Shown: piece by piece, positions 35,182 through 45,000 of the stretch
Numbering within the stretch: position 1 is the stretch's first letter
Layout: every line of letters begins with the position of its first letter
NCBI RefSeq assembly: GCF_004769235.1
Contig: NZ_RQFG01000001.1
Location: 71,459-135,458 of the forward strand
From: Leptospira kanakyensis
GTDB taxonomy: Bacteria; Spirochaetota; Leptospiria; Leptospirales; Leptospiraceae
DNA: 64,000 nt
Reading direction: 5' to 3'
Translations under genes and position numbers: made by a program
The notes under the pieces: generated by a model
Database searches by the model: none
Seen by the model: only the letters and a program-made list of their open reading frames with translations
What the model was told of the DNA's origin: nothing

Positions 35182-36240
35182 TTAATTAGAATCATTTTTA
35201 GGATAAGAAAGGACTACATTTCCATTTTTATCTTTGATGAAAGAACGCCAAACCAATTTTCCTTCTAACATTTGGATCTCCAAGGTTCCGTAGTTTTCCT
35301 CTCGAAATGCAGAACCAAGTTTGTATTCAGAATCATATTCTAATTGTAAAAAAGGCAAAGGTAAATTTAAAGAACTCGAAGTCATTTCAACATATTTGCG
35401 AGTTTCCGAAAATGGATATTCGTATATTTCCGCGATGTGGCGATCCCCAGAAAGAATCACCAAATCAGAAGTTTTGGCAGAATTCAAAACTTGAAATAAC
35501 CTTTCCCTTTCTTTTGGGAAGTTTCCCCATTTCTCAAACGGTTGTTCGGTGGGAATTACTTGAACACTAGAAACAAAAATTAGTAAATCGGAAGGTAAAT
35601 TCAATTCCTCCTCTAACCATTTCCATTGGTCTTCTCCAAGCATAGTCGCATCTTCGTTAGATGTTGGGCCGTATTGGCTTTTTCCCGTAAAATAAGACCA
35701 AAACTTTCGTTTTAAAGGTGATCGAAAAAACCGAGTGTCAGGAATCACAACGTGAATTTTTTTCTTTTTGAATTCTAAAAAGTAAGAATGAAAAATCCCC
35801 TTTCCTTCTTTGGTTCCAAACTTCCTACCCTTTGGCATCAGAGAACCCAGATGTTTGATAAAAACTTCCCGACTTTTTTCCTTATCTTCAAACTCAGCAC
35901 CACTGTCATTGATTCCATAATCATGGTCATCCCAAGTGGCTAGAATTTTAGATTCAGAACGGATGGCTTTCCATTCTGGTCGAGAGAATTGTTTCTTGTA
36001 AGCAGGGATTTTTTCTTCGGCGACCAAATGATCCAAATAGATATTATCACCTAACAGAAGGATGAGATCGAAAGATTCTTTTTTCCACTGATTTAAAACT
36101 GGGCTTTCTTTGTCCTGATGCAAACATGATCCGAACCCAATCCGTAAACGATTAGAATCCTTACCCAAAACTGGCAATGGATTTAAGAAAAAAGAAATGA
36201 TAGAGGCAAAAAACAAAATGAAAGCGAACGGTTGTTTCAT
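35182..36240 (-). CDS. PhoD-like metallophosphatase
   Basis: A 352-residue exported protein of the alkaline phosphatase D group. A signal peptide (MKQPFAFILFFASIISFF...VLGKD) is followed by IGFGSC, LILLLGDNIYLD, ATWDDHDYGINDSG and LSGDRHIAEI, the metal-binding blocks of the family. These enzymes cleave phosphomonoesters or diesters in the periplasm or at the surface. It is shorter than Bacillus PhoD (about 550 residues) because the N-terminal beta domain is missing, as is common for this subgroup. It is transcribed toward the TetR gene. Confidence 0.9.
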   Translation of the reverse strand: MKQPFAFILFFASIISFFLNPLPVLGKDSNRLRIGFGSCLHQDKESPVLNQWKKESFDLILLLGDNIYLDHLVAEEKIPAYKKQFSRPEWKAIRSESKILATWDDHDYGINDSGAEFEDKEKSREVFIKHLGSLMPKGRKFGTKEGKGIFHSYFLEFKKKKIHVVIPDTRFFRSPLKRKFWSYFTGKSQYGPTSNEDATMLGEDQWKWLEEELNLPSDLLIFVSSVQVIPTEQPFEKWGNFPKERERLFQVLNSAKTSDLVILSGDRHIAEIYEYPFSETRKYVEMTSSSLNLPLPFLQLEYDSEYKLGSAFREENYGTLEIQMLEGKLVWRSFIKDKNGNVVLSYPKNDSN

Positions 36241-36315
36241 AAAGAATCCAGAAGTTTTCAGGAAAGATTCTTAAAATTTTTCCTAATTTTACTTATCTCG
36301 TCAACCGGAAATCTC

Positions 36316-36804
36316 CTAACGACCTACTCTATAAAAACCATAATTCGATGGGCGGTAAGGGTAGCCGATGTTGTGTTGCCTGACATCCGAACTATAAAAA
36401 TCTTTTCGGTAATAAAAAGGGGAAAATCGGGAAGGACCCCTTCTATGAAAAGCACTGGAAAATAATATAAAACTTTGATAGTATTCGTTGTTTACATGTA
36501 AGGCATAGTTATAACCTGCAATGGGCCATTCAGTCTCAAAAAAATCTCCAGTCACCATGACCTCCGTTTCTTGATACATATCTCTCGCTGACCTTCTATC
36601 CCCAATCGCACAAGGTTCCATCCGACTCGGCACCGGTCCTTCCATAAGAACCAAACACTCCGAATTATATCCATATTTTTCAGCGTATGCCAATTGGCCA
36701 TGGGGCCTTTTGTCTATGGTTACATAAAATCCTTTTAAATAGGTCTTTTTATCCACAGCCGTACATTGTAACAAAACTAACATGACACTCAAAACAAGTT
36801 TCAT
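36316..36804 (-). CDS. Hypothetical lipoprotein
   Basis: A 162-residue predicted lipoprotein. The signal is short (MKLVLSVMLVLLQCTAV) with a cysteine at residue 14. The mature part is rich in Tyr, Arg and Pro, especially at the C-terminus (FYYRKDFYSSDVRQHNIGYP). I do not recognise a family. An inverted-repeat cluster lies about 35-115 bases upstream of its start. Confidence 0.65.
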   Translation of the reverse strand: MKLVLSVMLVLLQCTAVDKKTYLKGFYVTIDKRPHGQLAYAEKYGYNSECLVLMEGPVPSRMEPCAIGDRRSARDMYQETEVMVTGDFFETEWPIAGYNYALHVNNEYYQSFILFSSAFHRRGPSRFSPFYYRKDFYSSDVRQHNIGYPYRPSNYGFYRVGR

Positions 36805-36836
36805 GTTTTCATTTTAATCAAAATCTAACAGATATG

Positions 36837-36920
36837 CGATGGGAGGTTTCCGCAATTGCGGAAATTACCTAAAACAAAAGGAACCGATCCTCATCCAAAA
36901 CAAAGATACAGCTCCCATCG
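36837..36920. repeat. Nested inverted repeats upstream of a lipoprotein gene
   Basis: A perfect 18-base palindrome (TTTCCGCAA/TTGCGGAAA, 36847-36864) lies inside an outer nine-base inverted repeat, CGATGGGAG (36837-36845) and CTCCCATCG (36912-36920). It sits between two leftward lipoprotein genes, so it could be an operator for one or the end structure of the other. No T-run is present. Confidence 0.55.
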
Positions 36921-36931
36921 GTAAAAATAAG

Positions 36932-37465
36932 TTATAGTTTTTTTACATTCAATCGGTAAGCACTGATATGTGAAGAAACCGCCAAACCTGAACACTTGTA
37001 ATTGTTAGGATCCGCTAACCCGGAAGACTGAATGGTATATATTTTTCCCGTTTCTAAAGTCATCTGTTTGTTCATGCCTCCTGAGGAAGAATAAAGTTCC
37101 GTATTCCCATCCTTGAAGGCCACGATAAAATCAAACTGCTTCGAATTACAGTTATTAGATGTTAAGGTTTGCCTTCCCGAATTCCCTGAAACTTCGTAAG
37201 AGCCACTCGTTTTAACAGAAAAAGAACCACTGGCCGCAACCACACTACAAATAGAAATGGAACCTTCACCAAGTTCAAAGGGAGTATTCGCATTCTCATT
37301 TGTCAGGAACTGACATGTAGGTGCCGTTAGGGCGGCAAGAACTAAGGCATCCGCCATTTTATCCCCGGTGAGTTTCAACCCAGAAATGAGATCCTCTTCT
37401 TTCTCTTTTGCACAACTCCACATAAAGATGGAAAGAACAAAAATCCAAATTAACTTATTCAACAT
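36932..37465 (-). CDS. Hypothetical lipoprotein
   Basis: A 177-residue predicted lipoprotein: MLNKLIWIFVLSIFMWSCAKE is a clear signal with lipobox. Beyond that, residues 40-170 are polar with many Ser, Gly and Asn and several cysteines, consistent with a beta-rich exported domain. I do not recognise a family. The most notable point is the hairpin that covers its ribosome site. Confidence 0.7.
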   Translation of the reverse strand: MLNKLIWIFVLSIFMWSCAKEKEEDLISGLKLTGDKMADALVLAALTAPTCQFLTNENANTPFELGEGSISICSVVAASGSFSVKTSGSYEVSGNSGRQTLTSNNCNSKQFDFIVAFKDGNTELYSSSGGMNKQMTLETGKIYTIQSSGLADPNNYKCSGLAVSSHISAYRLNVKKL

Positions 37466-37503
37466 TGGTAACCTACTGATCGTTTTTTGTAGTAGGTTAC
37501 CAA
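37465..37503 (-). promoter_or_regulatory. Hairpin covering the ribosome site of a lipoprotein gene
   Basis: A perfect 13-base inverted repeat with a 13-base loop ends at the A of the start codon. In the mRNA the 3' arm reads AGUAGGUUACCAA; its AGG is the only ribosome-site-like sequence, six bases before AUG. Folding would therefore hide the site. A protein operator is the alternative reading. Confidence 0.6.
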
Positions 37504-37536
37504 ATCATTTGTCTGGTTCCATTTTATGAAAATTTT

Positions 37537-37613
37537 GGGCGCCTCGAAACGACCGCGCTTTCCGCTACAATCTTTTGCTTAAGCAAAAGGATTTTCGCTC
37601 CAATCGCTGGCGC
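37537..37613. repeat. REP-like intergenic element
   Basis: A GC-richer block between two AT-rich lipoprotein genes. It begins GGGCGCCTCGAAACGACCGC, contains CTTTCCGCTACAATC and a perfect 18-base palindrome CTTTTGCTT/AAGCAAAAG (37572-37589), and ends near CGCTGGCGC. The CGCTTTCCGCTACAATC core is familiar to me from dispersed intergenic elements in other bacteria; only one copy is seen in this window. Confidence 0.55.
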
Positions 37614-37619
37614 ATGGAT

Positions 37620-38507
37620 TCATTCTGTAAACCCACATTCTAAATCCATCTCACAAGCAAATTGGTTCGTATAACAAATATTTGAATTCGAACACCTATA
37701 GGGGGAAGGGCCTCTGCAAGTTGACGTTTCGACAAAGGCACGGCAGGTTCTGTTTAATTTTTCTTCTTCTGTCAGAACAATCATCTTTACCTGAGATTGG
37801 AGCTTTAATGTTGGATTAGATTTTAACTCCGCACGAATCGGATAAAATCGATATTCATTTCCTGTTGTTTCCGTAGGAATTCCTTTGATTTCTCCAGAAT
37901 TTTTATCCAAGTAAATTCCTTCAGGAAAATTTGATTCGGAAACAAATTCAACTTCTCCCAAGGATTTTAAAACCTTCAATGAATTTTCTGAAAAATTGGG
38001 AGCCACTGGTGTGATGGACATTCCTAACAGAAATGACAAGGACCTAGGCATATAACGAAAGGTACCGAGACAGGGAATGGATATTTGTTGGTTTCCTGAT
38101 TGGCTCCCCGATGGAACAATCTGAAACGGTTTGTCGGAACAAAAAGTCACATACACTGTAATTTTAGTATTTGTCACTTCTGTAAATTTTAATAATTTGA
38201 AAATCCATTCACCAAACATTTGTTTTGCTGTGACGTTTTCTAAATTTTTACCTTCAATGGTAAAACTAGAATTTTCCATTACCACACTTGGGGAAACCGA
38301 ATCAACGGAATATAAACTCGCTGGCTTTAATCCAGGTTCCTCCACTGTTGTCTGGCTTTCAACGGCCGGCGAAATCAGACCAAGTAAACTCACCATCCAC
38401 GATCCATCTGAGTTTGGATCTTTGGCCGAACAACTATGCAAAATAAGAAAAGATGTAACGAACAAACCAATCTTATAAGATAGAAAGAGAATTATTTTTT
38501 TTGTCAT
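37620..38507 (-). CDS. Lipoprotein with Ig-like domains and a Cys-rich tail
   Basis: A 295-residue predicted lipoprotein (signal ending LILHSCSAKD). The first half has an IPT/TIG-like domain (YSVDSVSPSVVMENSSFTIE, then GKNLENV). The second resembles a putative Ig domain (He_PIG type: FPEGIYLDKNSGEIKGIPTE). The last 45 residues hold six to eight cysteines (CRAFVETSTCRGPSPYRC and so on), probably disulfide-bonded. The start at 38507 has AGAGG eight bases before it; an in-frame GTG lies three codons upstream. It is probably a surface or periplasmic protein; its partner is unknown. Confidence 0.75.
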   Translation of the reverse strand: MTKKIILFLSYKIGLFVTSFLILHSCSAKDPNSDGSWMVSLLGLISPAVESQTTVEEPGLKPASLYSVDSVSPSVVMENSSFTIEGKNLENVTAKQMFGEWIFKLLKFTEVTNTKITVYVTFCSDKPFQIVPSGSQSGNQQISIPCLGTFRYMPRSLSFLLGMSITPVAPNFSENSLKVLKSLGEVEFVSESNFPEGIYLDKNSGEIKGIPTETTGNEYRFYPIRAELKSNPTLKLQSQVKMIVLTEEEKLNRTCRAFVETSTCRGPSPYRCSNSNICYTNQFACEMDLECGFTE

Positions 38508-38590
38508 CTTGACCACCTCTACAAGAGAGAGGGGTCGAAAATGATAGGTCTTGGTTTTAAAACTTAAAGTTTTATTTTATGTAGAGGGAA

Positions 38591-39619
38591 TCAATTACAA
38601 TCAGCAGTCATTACCGCGGAAGATCCAGTAGTTTCAGAAGATAACGCCACAAAACGATTGTTTCCGAAAGTAACGGCTCTCCATGTTTTTTCCGCTGGGG
38701 CAACTTGCCCTTTCCAAGTAATTCCATCTTCTGATGTCATAATCCGATTGGTTCCATTTAGAGACACAGCCACGAACAGTCCATTCCCATAAGTAACGGA
38801 ATACCAATTATTACCTTCAGCAGGAGTTCGTCTCGTCCAAGTGATTCCATCAGGAGAGGTCATCACCCGATTAGTTCCTGCTGTTGAGGCAACTGCCACA
38901 AATTGGCCGTTGCCATATACAACTGAGTTCCAAGAAATATTTTCAACATCCGCACGGGCAGTCCAAGTAATTCCATCCAGAGAGGTCATCACTTTCCCCG
39001 TAGTCGTTGACAATGCCACAAAAGTTCCATTGCCATAAGAGACTGTTGGGAAAGTTGAAGCAGTTGGTACAGGACGTGTCGTCCAAGTGATTCCATTAGG
39101 AGAAGACATTATTGGATCCGCAGAAGAACCCGAACCTGCAACAAACATTCCATTACCAAATGTAATGCTAAACCAAGTACGATATACAGAAGCAGATCTA
39201 GTCGTCCAGGTGATACCATCGGGAGAGTTCATTACCTGATCGGTTGATGAAGGAGAAACAGTCACAAAAAGACCGTTTCCATAGGTAATAGAAGCAAGAG
39301 ATCCAGGAACCGAGACATTACTTGCCGTCCAAGTGATCCCGTCTGGAGAACTCATCGCTTGATTGGTTCCAGAATTAGCTATTGCCACAAAACGGTTGCT
39401 CCCGTAAGTTACGGATATCCATGGGTTTGCTTCCGGAGTGGTTCGGATGATCCAATTCAGTGTTTTATTTTGACAAGCTAAGTTTTCTCCAGAGTTATTT
39501 GCCGCTGCCCCGAGCAAAAGCAAAGAAAGCGAATCATTATTGTCTGACTTCGGTTCACAGCCAATTGCGGAAAAAATAAACAAAACTGATAAAAGAACAG
39601 ATAAGGAAAATTTTCTCAT
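38591..39619 (-). CDS. Lipoprotein with seven propeller-like repeats
   Basis: A 342-residue predicted lipoprotein (signal ending IFSAIGCEPK). Residues 50-340 hold seven repeats of about 40 residues: a strand like VTYGNGLFVAVS, a turn, then an MTSPDGITW strand. There are seven YGN..FVA strands but only six GITW strands; the N-terminal LNWIIRT could supply the missing one, as in ring closure of a beta-propeller. Such repeats are known in leptospiral and other lipoproteins without known function. The gene is preceded by a leftward terminator of the upstream gene. Confidence 0.82.
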   Translation of the reverse strand: MRKFSLSVLLSVLFIFSAIGCEPKSDNNDSLSLLLLGAAANNSGENLACQNKTLNWIIRTTPEANPWISVTYGSNRFVAIANSGTNQAMSSPDGITWTASNVSVPGSLASITYGNGLFVTVSPSSTDQVMNSPDGITWTTRSASVYRTWFSITFGNGMFVAGSGSSADPIMSSPNGITWTTRPVPTASTFPTVSYGNGTFVALSTTTGKVMTSLDGITWTARADVENISWNSVVYGNGQFVAVASTAGTNRVMTSPDGITWTRRTPAEGNNWYSVTYGNGLFVAVSLNGTNRIMTSEDGITWKGQVAPAEKTWRAVTFGNNRFVALSSETTGSSAVMTADCN

Positions 39620-39779
39620 TTAAGAACACCAATATGAAATTTAACGTTCATTATTTGAATATTCTAATGCAGTGTCAAATCGCAAATTTCCATTTAACAT
39701 AAATTAGGAAAAATGGGGAAGATTCATTTTTTACTACAAATGTTTGTCTGTTTTGTCTAAAATTTTGCTACAGATGGCT

Positions 39780-39800
39780 AAAAAGGCGGGGCTCCCACCT
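39780..39800 (-). terminator. Leftward terminator after the MBL-fold gene
   Basis: Read on the minus strand, a seven-base stem AGGTGGG and CCCGCCT (one G-U pair) with a three-base loop is followed by a run of T. It lies about 60 bases after the stop of the MBL-fold gene and separates it from the propeller lipoprotein. Confidence 0.65.
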
Positions 39801-39858
39801 CCTTAACCATTGCCTCAAATAAACGAACCGGTGTTTTCTTACATGATTTGGATTAGAA

Positions 39859-40971
39859 TCATTCCGATTGGATGAATTTTTTCCACCAACGTTCCATTAG
39901 GTTGGGTTCACGAATTTTGACAATTTGCCCAAACTTGGGTGTGAGAAGATCAATCTTATAAATCTCTGCTTGTTTCTCTAGAGATTCGGCAGGTTCGTAC
40001 CAACTGTGTAAGGACAAATCGAACATCCCCCAGTGAACAGGAACCAGTCTTTTGCCTTTTAAATCCAAATGTGCTTTTGCCGTTTGTTCAGGTAAAACAT
40101 GCACCGCCTCCCACATCGGATTGTATTGACCGTTTTCAATAAAGGTCAGATCAAAGGGGCCAAATTTATCACCAATGTCTTTGAAGTGTACATCATAACC
40201 TGAGTCACCGCTGAAATAAAATTTTTCTTTTTCTCCCATCACTGTCCAAGAAGACCAAAGGGTTTTATTTCCATTTGTCCCACTCCTTCCCGAAAAATGT
40301 TGTGCAGGTGTACAAACGATTTTGATTTTTCCTAAATCCAAAGTTTGCCACCAATCAAGTTCCGTTAGACGATCTTCCGGAACACCCCATGCTTTTATAT
40401 GAGAAGTGACACCTAGTGGGGTGATGAACTTTGTATTTTTTGTTTTAAAAAATTCAATGGTTTGCATATCAAGATGGTCGTAATGATCGTGAGAAATGAT
40501 GATATAATCAATTGTTGGTAATTCTTCCAACTTCACGACGGCATCCTGAAATCGTTTCACCATAAAACTAAAAGGGGCTGCGGATCCAGAAAACACCGGA
40601 TCAAAAAATAAAATTTTACCTTCAATGTTCACAAGGAACGTGGAATGTCCAAACCAAATGAATTTAATACTTTCATCTGGTTTCAAAAACTCTGCAAAAT
40701 CTGGTTTTTCTTCTGGCAACTGCACATCGGGCCTTTGGTGTTGATCCCCTCCAAACAGAAACTTAAAAAGAAGCGAAACAAAGTTTTGATTTTCCCGCAT
40801 TTTCTCAATCACATCAGGCCGGCGATTGACAAACTGATCCCTATCCTTATCAAAATGCGTAGATGTTTTGATTTTTTCATAATGATCCCCATCCGGATCT
40901 TTGCCGAAGGCTCGGCAATGGAATTGTGTGACGACAAAAAATAATAATAAAATAAATGTAAATTTCTTCAA
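39859..40971 (-). CDS. MBL-fold metallohydrolase (NAPE-PLD/UlaG-like), exported
   Basis: A 370-residue protein with an N-terminal hydrophobic stretch ending in VTQFHCRAFG, a possible lipobox. IKFIWFGHSTFLVNIEGKIL and IDYIIISHDHYDHLD give the beta-lactamase-fold HxHxDH metal site; YFSGDSGYD and VPVHWGMFDLS are later ligands. The layout matches the N-acylphosphatidylethanolamine phospholipase D-like branch. Hydrolysis of a lipid-type phosphodiester is therefore possible but not proven. The start is TTG with AGGA five bases before it. It is divergent from the efflux operon. Confidence 0.88.
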   Translation of the reverse strand: MKKFTFILLLFFVVTQFHCRAFGKDPDGDHYEKIKTSTHFDKDRDQFVNRRPDVIEKMRENQNFVSLLFKFLFGGDQHQRPDVQLPEEKPDFAEFLKPDESIKFIWFGHSTFLVNIEGKILFFDPVFSGSAAPFSFMVKRFQDAVVKLEELPTIDYIIISHDHYDHLDMQTIEFFKTKNTKFITPLGVTSHIKAWGVPEDRLTELDWWQTLDLGKIKIVCTPAQHFSGRSGTNGNKTLWSSWTVMGEKEKFYFSGDSGYDVHFKDIGDKFGPFDLTFIENGQYNPMWEAVHVLPEQTAKAHLDLKGKRLVPVHWGMFDLSLHSWYEPAESLEKQAEIYKIDLLTPKFGQIVKIREPNLMERWWKKFIQSE

Positions 40972-41112
40972 AACGTTCCTACCTCTAAGTGTAACTTTCT
41001 TTAGACTGATCTCATAGGATCATATAAAGGGAATCCAACTTTTTAGAAAGGGCAGAACCTTTTTCCGGTTGCATTCACCCTCCCATCCACTAGGTTGAAA
41101 AAAGGATTCGAT

Positions 41113-42066
41113 ATGCTCAAATATCTCGCATTTTTTCTTCTGTTCTTTTTTTTCTTTTCCTGTAATTCAAAACCTGAAGAAAATCGACCGCGGATCGCCA
41201 GTTTCCATGCCATTCAAGATGGGGAGATCATCAAAAAATCGGAAGGGGAATTACCTTCCACAATTTCACTTGCAAATGCCGAATATCGCAACTTAGGTGC
41301 CGGCCTTTCCGTTCCAGTTCGAATTTCCGTTGTTTGTGTTTCTTCAAAGGAAGCAAACTTTTCCTATCATTTTGAAACGGAAGAACAATCAATCATCTAC
41401 TCTGATTACCTCAAAAGTAAAGCGGCTCTCTATGGGGCTAAAAAATCCTATTCGCGTTTGAAGTATCTGGTAGAGAACCAAGCAGCAGCCGGTAAAGAAC
41501 TAAATGATGCCCAAGTCCAATTGCAACAAATGGCGGCATCGATGGAAGAAAATCTAAATCGATTACGAATGCAAGGAATACCAATTGAAAAATTATCCAA
41601 ACTGAAACCAGGAAATATTTTGATTGTAGGAGATATTCCTGAGACAAAATTAAACCGAGTCAAACTACAATCCAGACTATATATTAAATTTTCTGCATTC
41701 CCTGGAGATAGATTCGAAACTCGGATTGATTCCATTTCCGATGTGATTGATCCTGTCAGCCGAACCGTCAAAGTCATCATCATCACAAAAAATACGGACA
41801 ACCAATTCAAACCAGGAATGTTTGGAACGGGCCAGGTTGAGTTAGAAAATATTGAAGCACTTTCTGTTCCTAATGAAGCAATTATTTTAATTGGTGATAC
41901 CAGTTATATTTTCAAACAAATTGACTCCTCTAGTTTCCAAAGGATCCAAGTGGAAACGGGAATCGAAACAGAAGAATACACCCAAATTTTATCTGGACTT
42001 AAAATGAATGACCGAGTGGTTTCCCATGGATCAACATTATTAAAAGGACTTAGTTTCGGTTACTAA
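41113..42066 (+). CDS. RND efflux periplasmic adaptor (membrane-fusion) lipoprotein, short
   Basis: A 317-residue predicted lipoprotein (MLKYLAFFLLFFFFFSCNSK). A helical stretch near residues 95-165 is the hairpin of adaptor proteins; the beta-barrel part is clear in SRLYIKFSAFPGDRFETRID, VIDPVSRTVKV and QFKPGMFGTGQV. The two halves of the lipoyl (barrel-sandwich) domain, normally with APFDG and GDxVKKGQ motifs, are not recognisable, so the protein is shortened. AAGGA lies six bases before the chosen ATG. It heads a three-gene tripartite pump operon; its stop overlaps the pump start. Confidence 0.82.
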   Translation: MLKYLAFFLLFFFFFSCNSKPEENRPRIASFHAIQDGEIIKKSEGELPSTISLANAEYRNLGAGLSVPVRISVVCVSSKEANFSYHFETEEQSIIYSDYLKSKAALYGAKKSYSRLKYLVENQAAAGKELNDAQVQLQQMAASMEENLNRLRMQGIPIEKLSKLKPGNILIVGDIPETKLNRVKLQSRLYIKFSAFPGDRFETRIDSISDVIDPVSRTVKVIIITKNTDNQFKPGMFGTGQVELENIEALSVPNEAIILIGDTSYIFKQIDSSSFQRIQVETGIETEEYTQILSGLKMNDRVVSHGSTLLKGLSFGY

Positions 42067-45000
42067 TGGGTTTCATTAATTTTTCACTTAAGAATTCACC
42101 AATCGTATTATTTGGATTTATAATGATTTGTGTTTTTGGAATTTATTCCGTCACCCATCTCAAGATAGATGCGTATCCGGATGTTTCCGATACAGAAGTC
42201 ATAGTCATTACTAAATTTGATGGTCGCGCCTCTTCTGAAGTTGAAAAGTTAGTTTCCATTCCCTTGGAACGTGCGTTAACCGGTATTCCAGGGCTTACAA
42301 CGACTCGCTCTCAAAGTATTTTTGGTCTTTCCGTGATTCGTTTGACGTTTAAAGATCATACCGATGAGTATTTTGCAAGGAACCAAGTAAACGAAAGATT
42401 AAAATCCATTCAATTACCAGAAGGTACCGAAGTTCCCGAATTAGGCCCCTTAACTTCTCCTGTGGGAGAAATCCTTCGGTATGCTGTTGAAGGTGATGGA
42501 ATGCCAACGATGGAACTTAGGAGTATTCAAGATTGGGAACTTGCTCCCCGCATCCAACAAATCCAAGGTGTTGCCGACGTCATTACCTTTGGTGGTGATA
42601 TCAAAGAATACCAAATTGAAATCAATCCAATCAACCAAGACAAATACAATGTTTTTCTAAGAGACTTGGTATTTGCGATCGAAGAAAACAATGCCAATAC
42701 AGGTGGTAATATTTTCAAACATGGAAACCAGGCCATTCCCGTAAGAGCCTTAGGTGCCATTGAAAACGAAAAAGACATCGAAAACATCATTGTTACGGAA
42801 AAAAAAGATGTTCCAATCTATGTAAAAGACATTGGAAAAGTAAGAGTCATTCCCCATCCACCGAAAGGAATCCTTGGTTATCGTTTGAAATCGGGGAAAG
42901 AAGTTAATTCTGGTGTGCAAGGCATCATCATGATGCGAAAGGGAGAAAACCCATCGGAGGTTCTCAAACTCGTAAAAGAAAAAATAAAAAGTTTGGAAGG
43001 TTTTTTAAAGAACAAAGGAATCAGAATTAGGATTTTATATGATCGAGAAGAGCTTGTATCAAATACACTAAAAACTGTGGTTCGCACCATGACGGAAGGA
43101 ATCACAATCGTAATGATTGTCCTTATTTTTCTTTTAGGAAATTATAGGGTGGCACTGGCAGTTGCCCTTACGATTCCATTTTCTTTATTATTTTCTTTTT
43201 GCCTAATGCATTTGATAGAAATCCCGGCAAACTTACTTTCATTAGGTGCCATTGACTTTGGTATTATCGTTGATAGTTCGATTGTCATCATCGAAGGGAT
43301 CATAGCCACCATAACGATTTCTTCATTAACCAAAAAAAAATCTTCTCTCAATGAGCTCATCCTTCGTTCCTCTGGCCATACGGAAAAAGAAGTCTTTTTT
43401 TCTATTGCCGTTATTCTTTGTGCTTATCTTCCCATCTTTTTATTCGAACGTGTGGAGGGTAAACTATTCAAACCAATGGCATTTGGATTGGCCTTTACCT
43501 TAATTGGAGCCTTACTTTTTTCATTAACTGTTTTACCGGTTATTTTTTCTCGTTTTTTCCAAGAAGAACACCGCCGCCAAACAAAAGAATTTTTTATTCT
43601 AACACATGCTAGATCCTATTTTATAGATTTTCTTCATTCCTTTTTAGAACACTCTCAGAAAATAATTTCTAGAATCTATATCGTAGTCATAGTACTATTA
43701 TGTTTTATATTTTGGGGTCTGGGAACAGAATTTTTACCTGAGTTGGATGAAGGAGCCATCAACTTTCGATGTAAACTTCCCACAGGAATTCATTTAGACA
43801 GAACGGCCAACGTTGCCAATTTATTAAGAGAAGTTGTAGGAGAATTTCCGGAAGCAAAAGTAATCATCACTCAATCGGGTAGAAACGATGATGGTACAGA
43901 TCCGTTTGGCCCCAATCGAATTGAGGGACTCATTACTCTAGAAGATTATTCAAAATGGAAAACTGTACATTCCAAATCGGAGTTACTTGAACTTTTAAAA
44001 GGAAAATTCGAACGAGCGGTTCCAGGAGCCAAATTTAGTTTTTCACAACCAATCCTTGACAATGTGGCCGAAGCAGTAACGGGATCTGCTGCCGATTTAT
44101 CCATTCAATTGTCAGGCCGAGATGTTTCTGTCCTCTGGCAAAAGGCTACTGAAATAGAATCCGCTTTGGAAAAAGTACACGGTGTATCTGCGATTGGAAT
44201 CGAACAAGAAGGACCAAATACAGAACTTGTGATCTCCATCGATAGAGAGGCCGCTGCCAGAGCTGGGATTAATTTTTCTGACATTCAGGATATAACTGAA
44301 ATTGCTATTGGTGGTAAAGAAATCAGTAAATTATATTTAGACAATCATATATACAATATTACAGTAAGATACCCAGAAGAGTATCGAACTTCTGTTAACT
44401 CCATTGGAAACATAAATATCAAAAGTAAATACGAAAGCAAATACCCATTGTCATCTGTTGCAAAGTTAGAACTAAAAGAGATGCCTGCCAAAATTGCGAG
44501 GAAAAACGGAACAAGAATGGTTTCTGTTTGGATCAATATTGAAGGAAGAGACCAAGGCGGATTTGTAAACGAAGCAAAAAAAATCGTAGAGAATCAAATC
44601 AAACTACCAACTGATGTAGAAATCCAATGGGGAGGGCAATTTGAAAACCTAACAAGAGCAAGTAAACGTTTAATGGTAGCAGTTCCACTCACTTTTGCCA
44701 TTATTCTTTTTATACTCTACCTTATGTTTCATAATATTTCCGATAGTTTACTCGTAATGTCGAGTATTCCTGTCGCAGCACTCGGCGGATTGTCCTTTTT
44801 ATTTATTAGAGGGATGCATTTCAACGTTTCCTCAGGAGTGGGACTTATTTCTCTTTTTGGTATTTCCATTATGGGAGGGGTTCTATTTGTTTCTAACTTC
44901 AACCACGAAAAAGAAAATAGGCCAATCAAAGATAAGGAAACTCTCAAGGAACTACTTTTGCATGTTTCTGAAATTCAATTTCGTCCCAGATTTTTAACCT

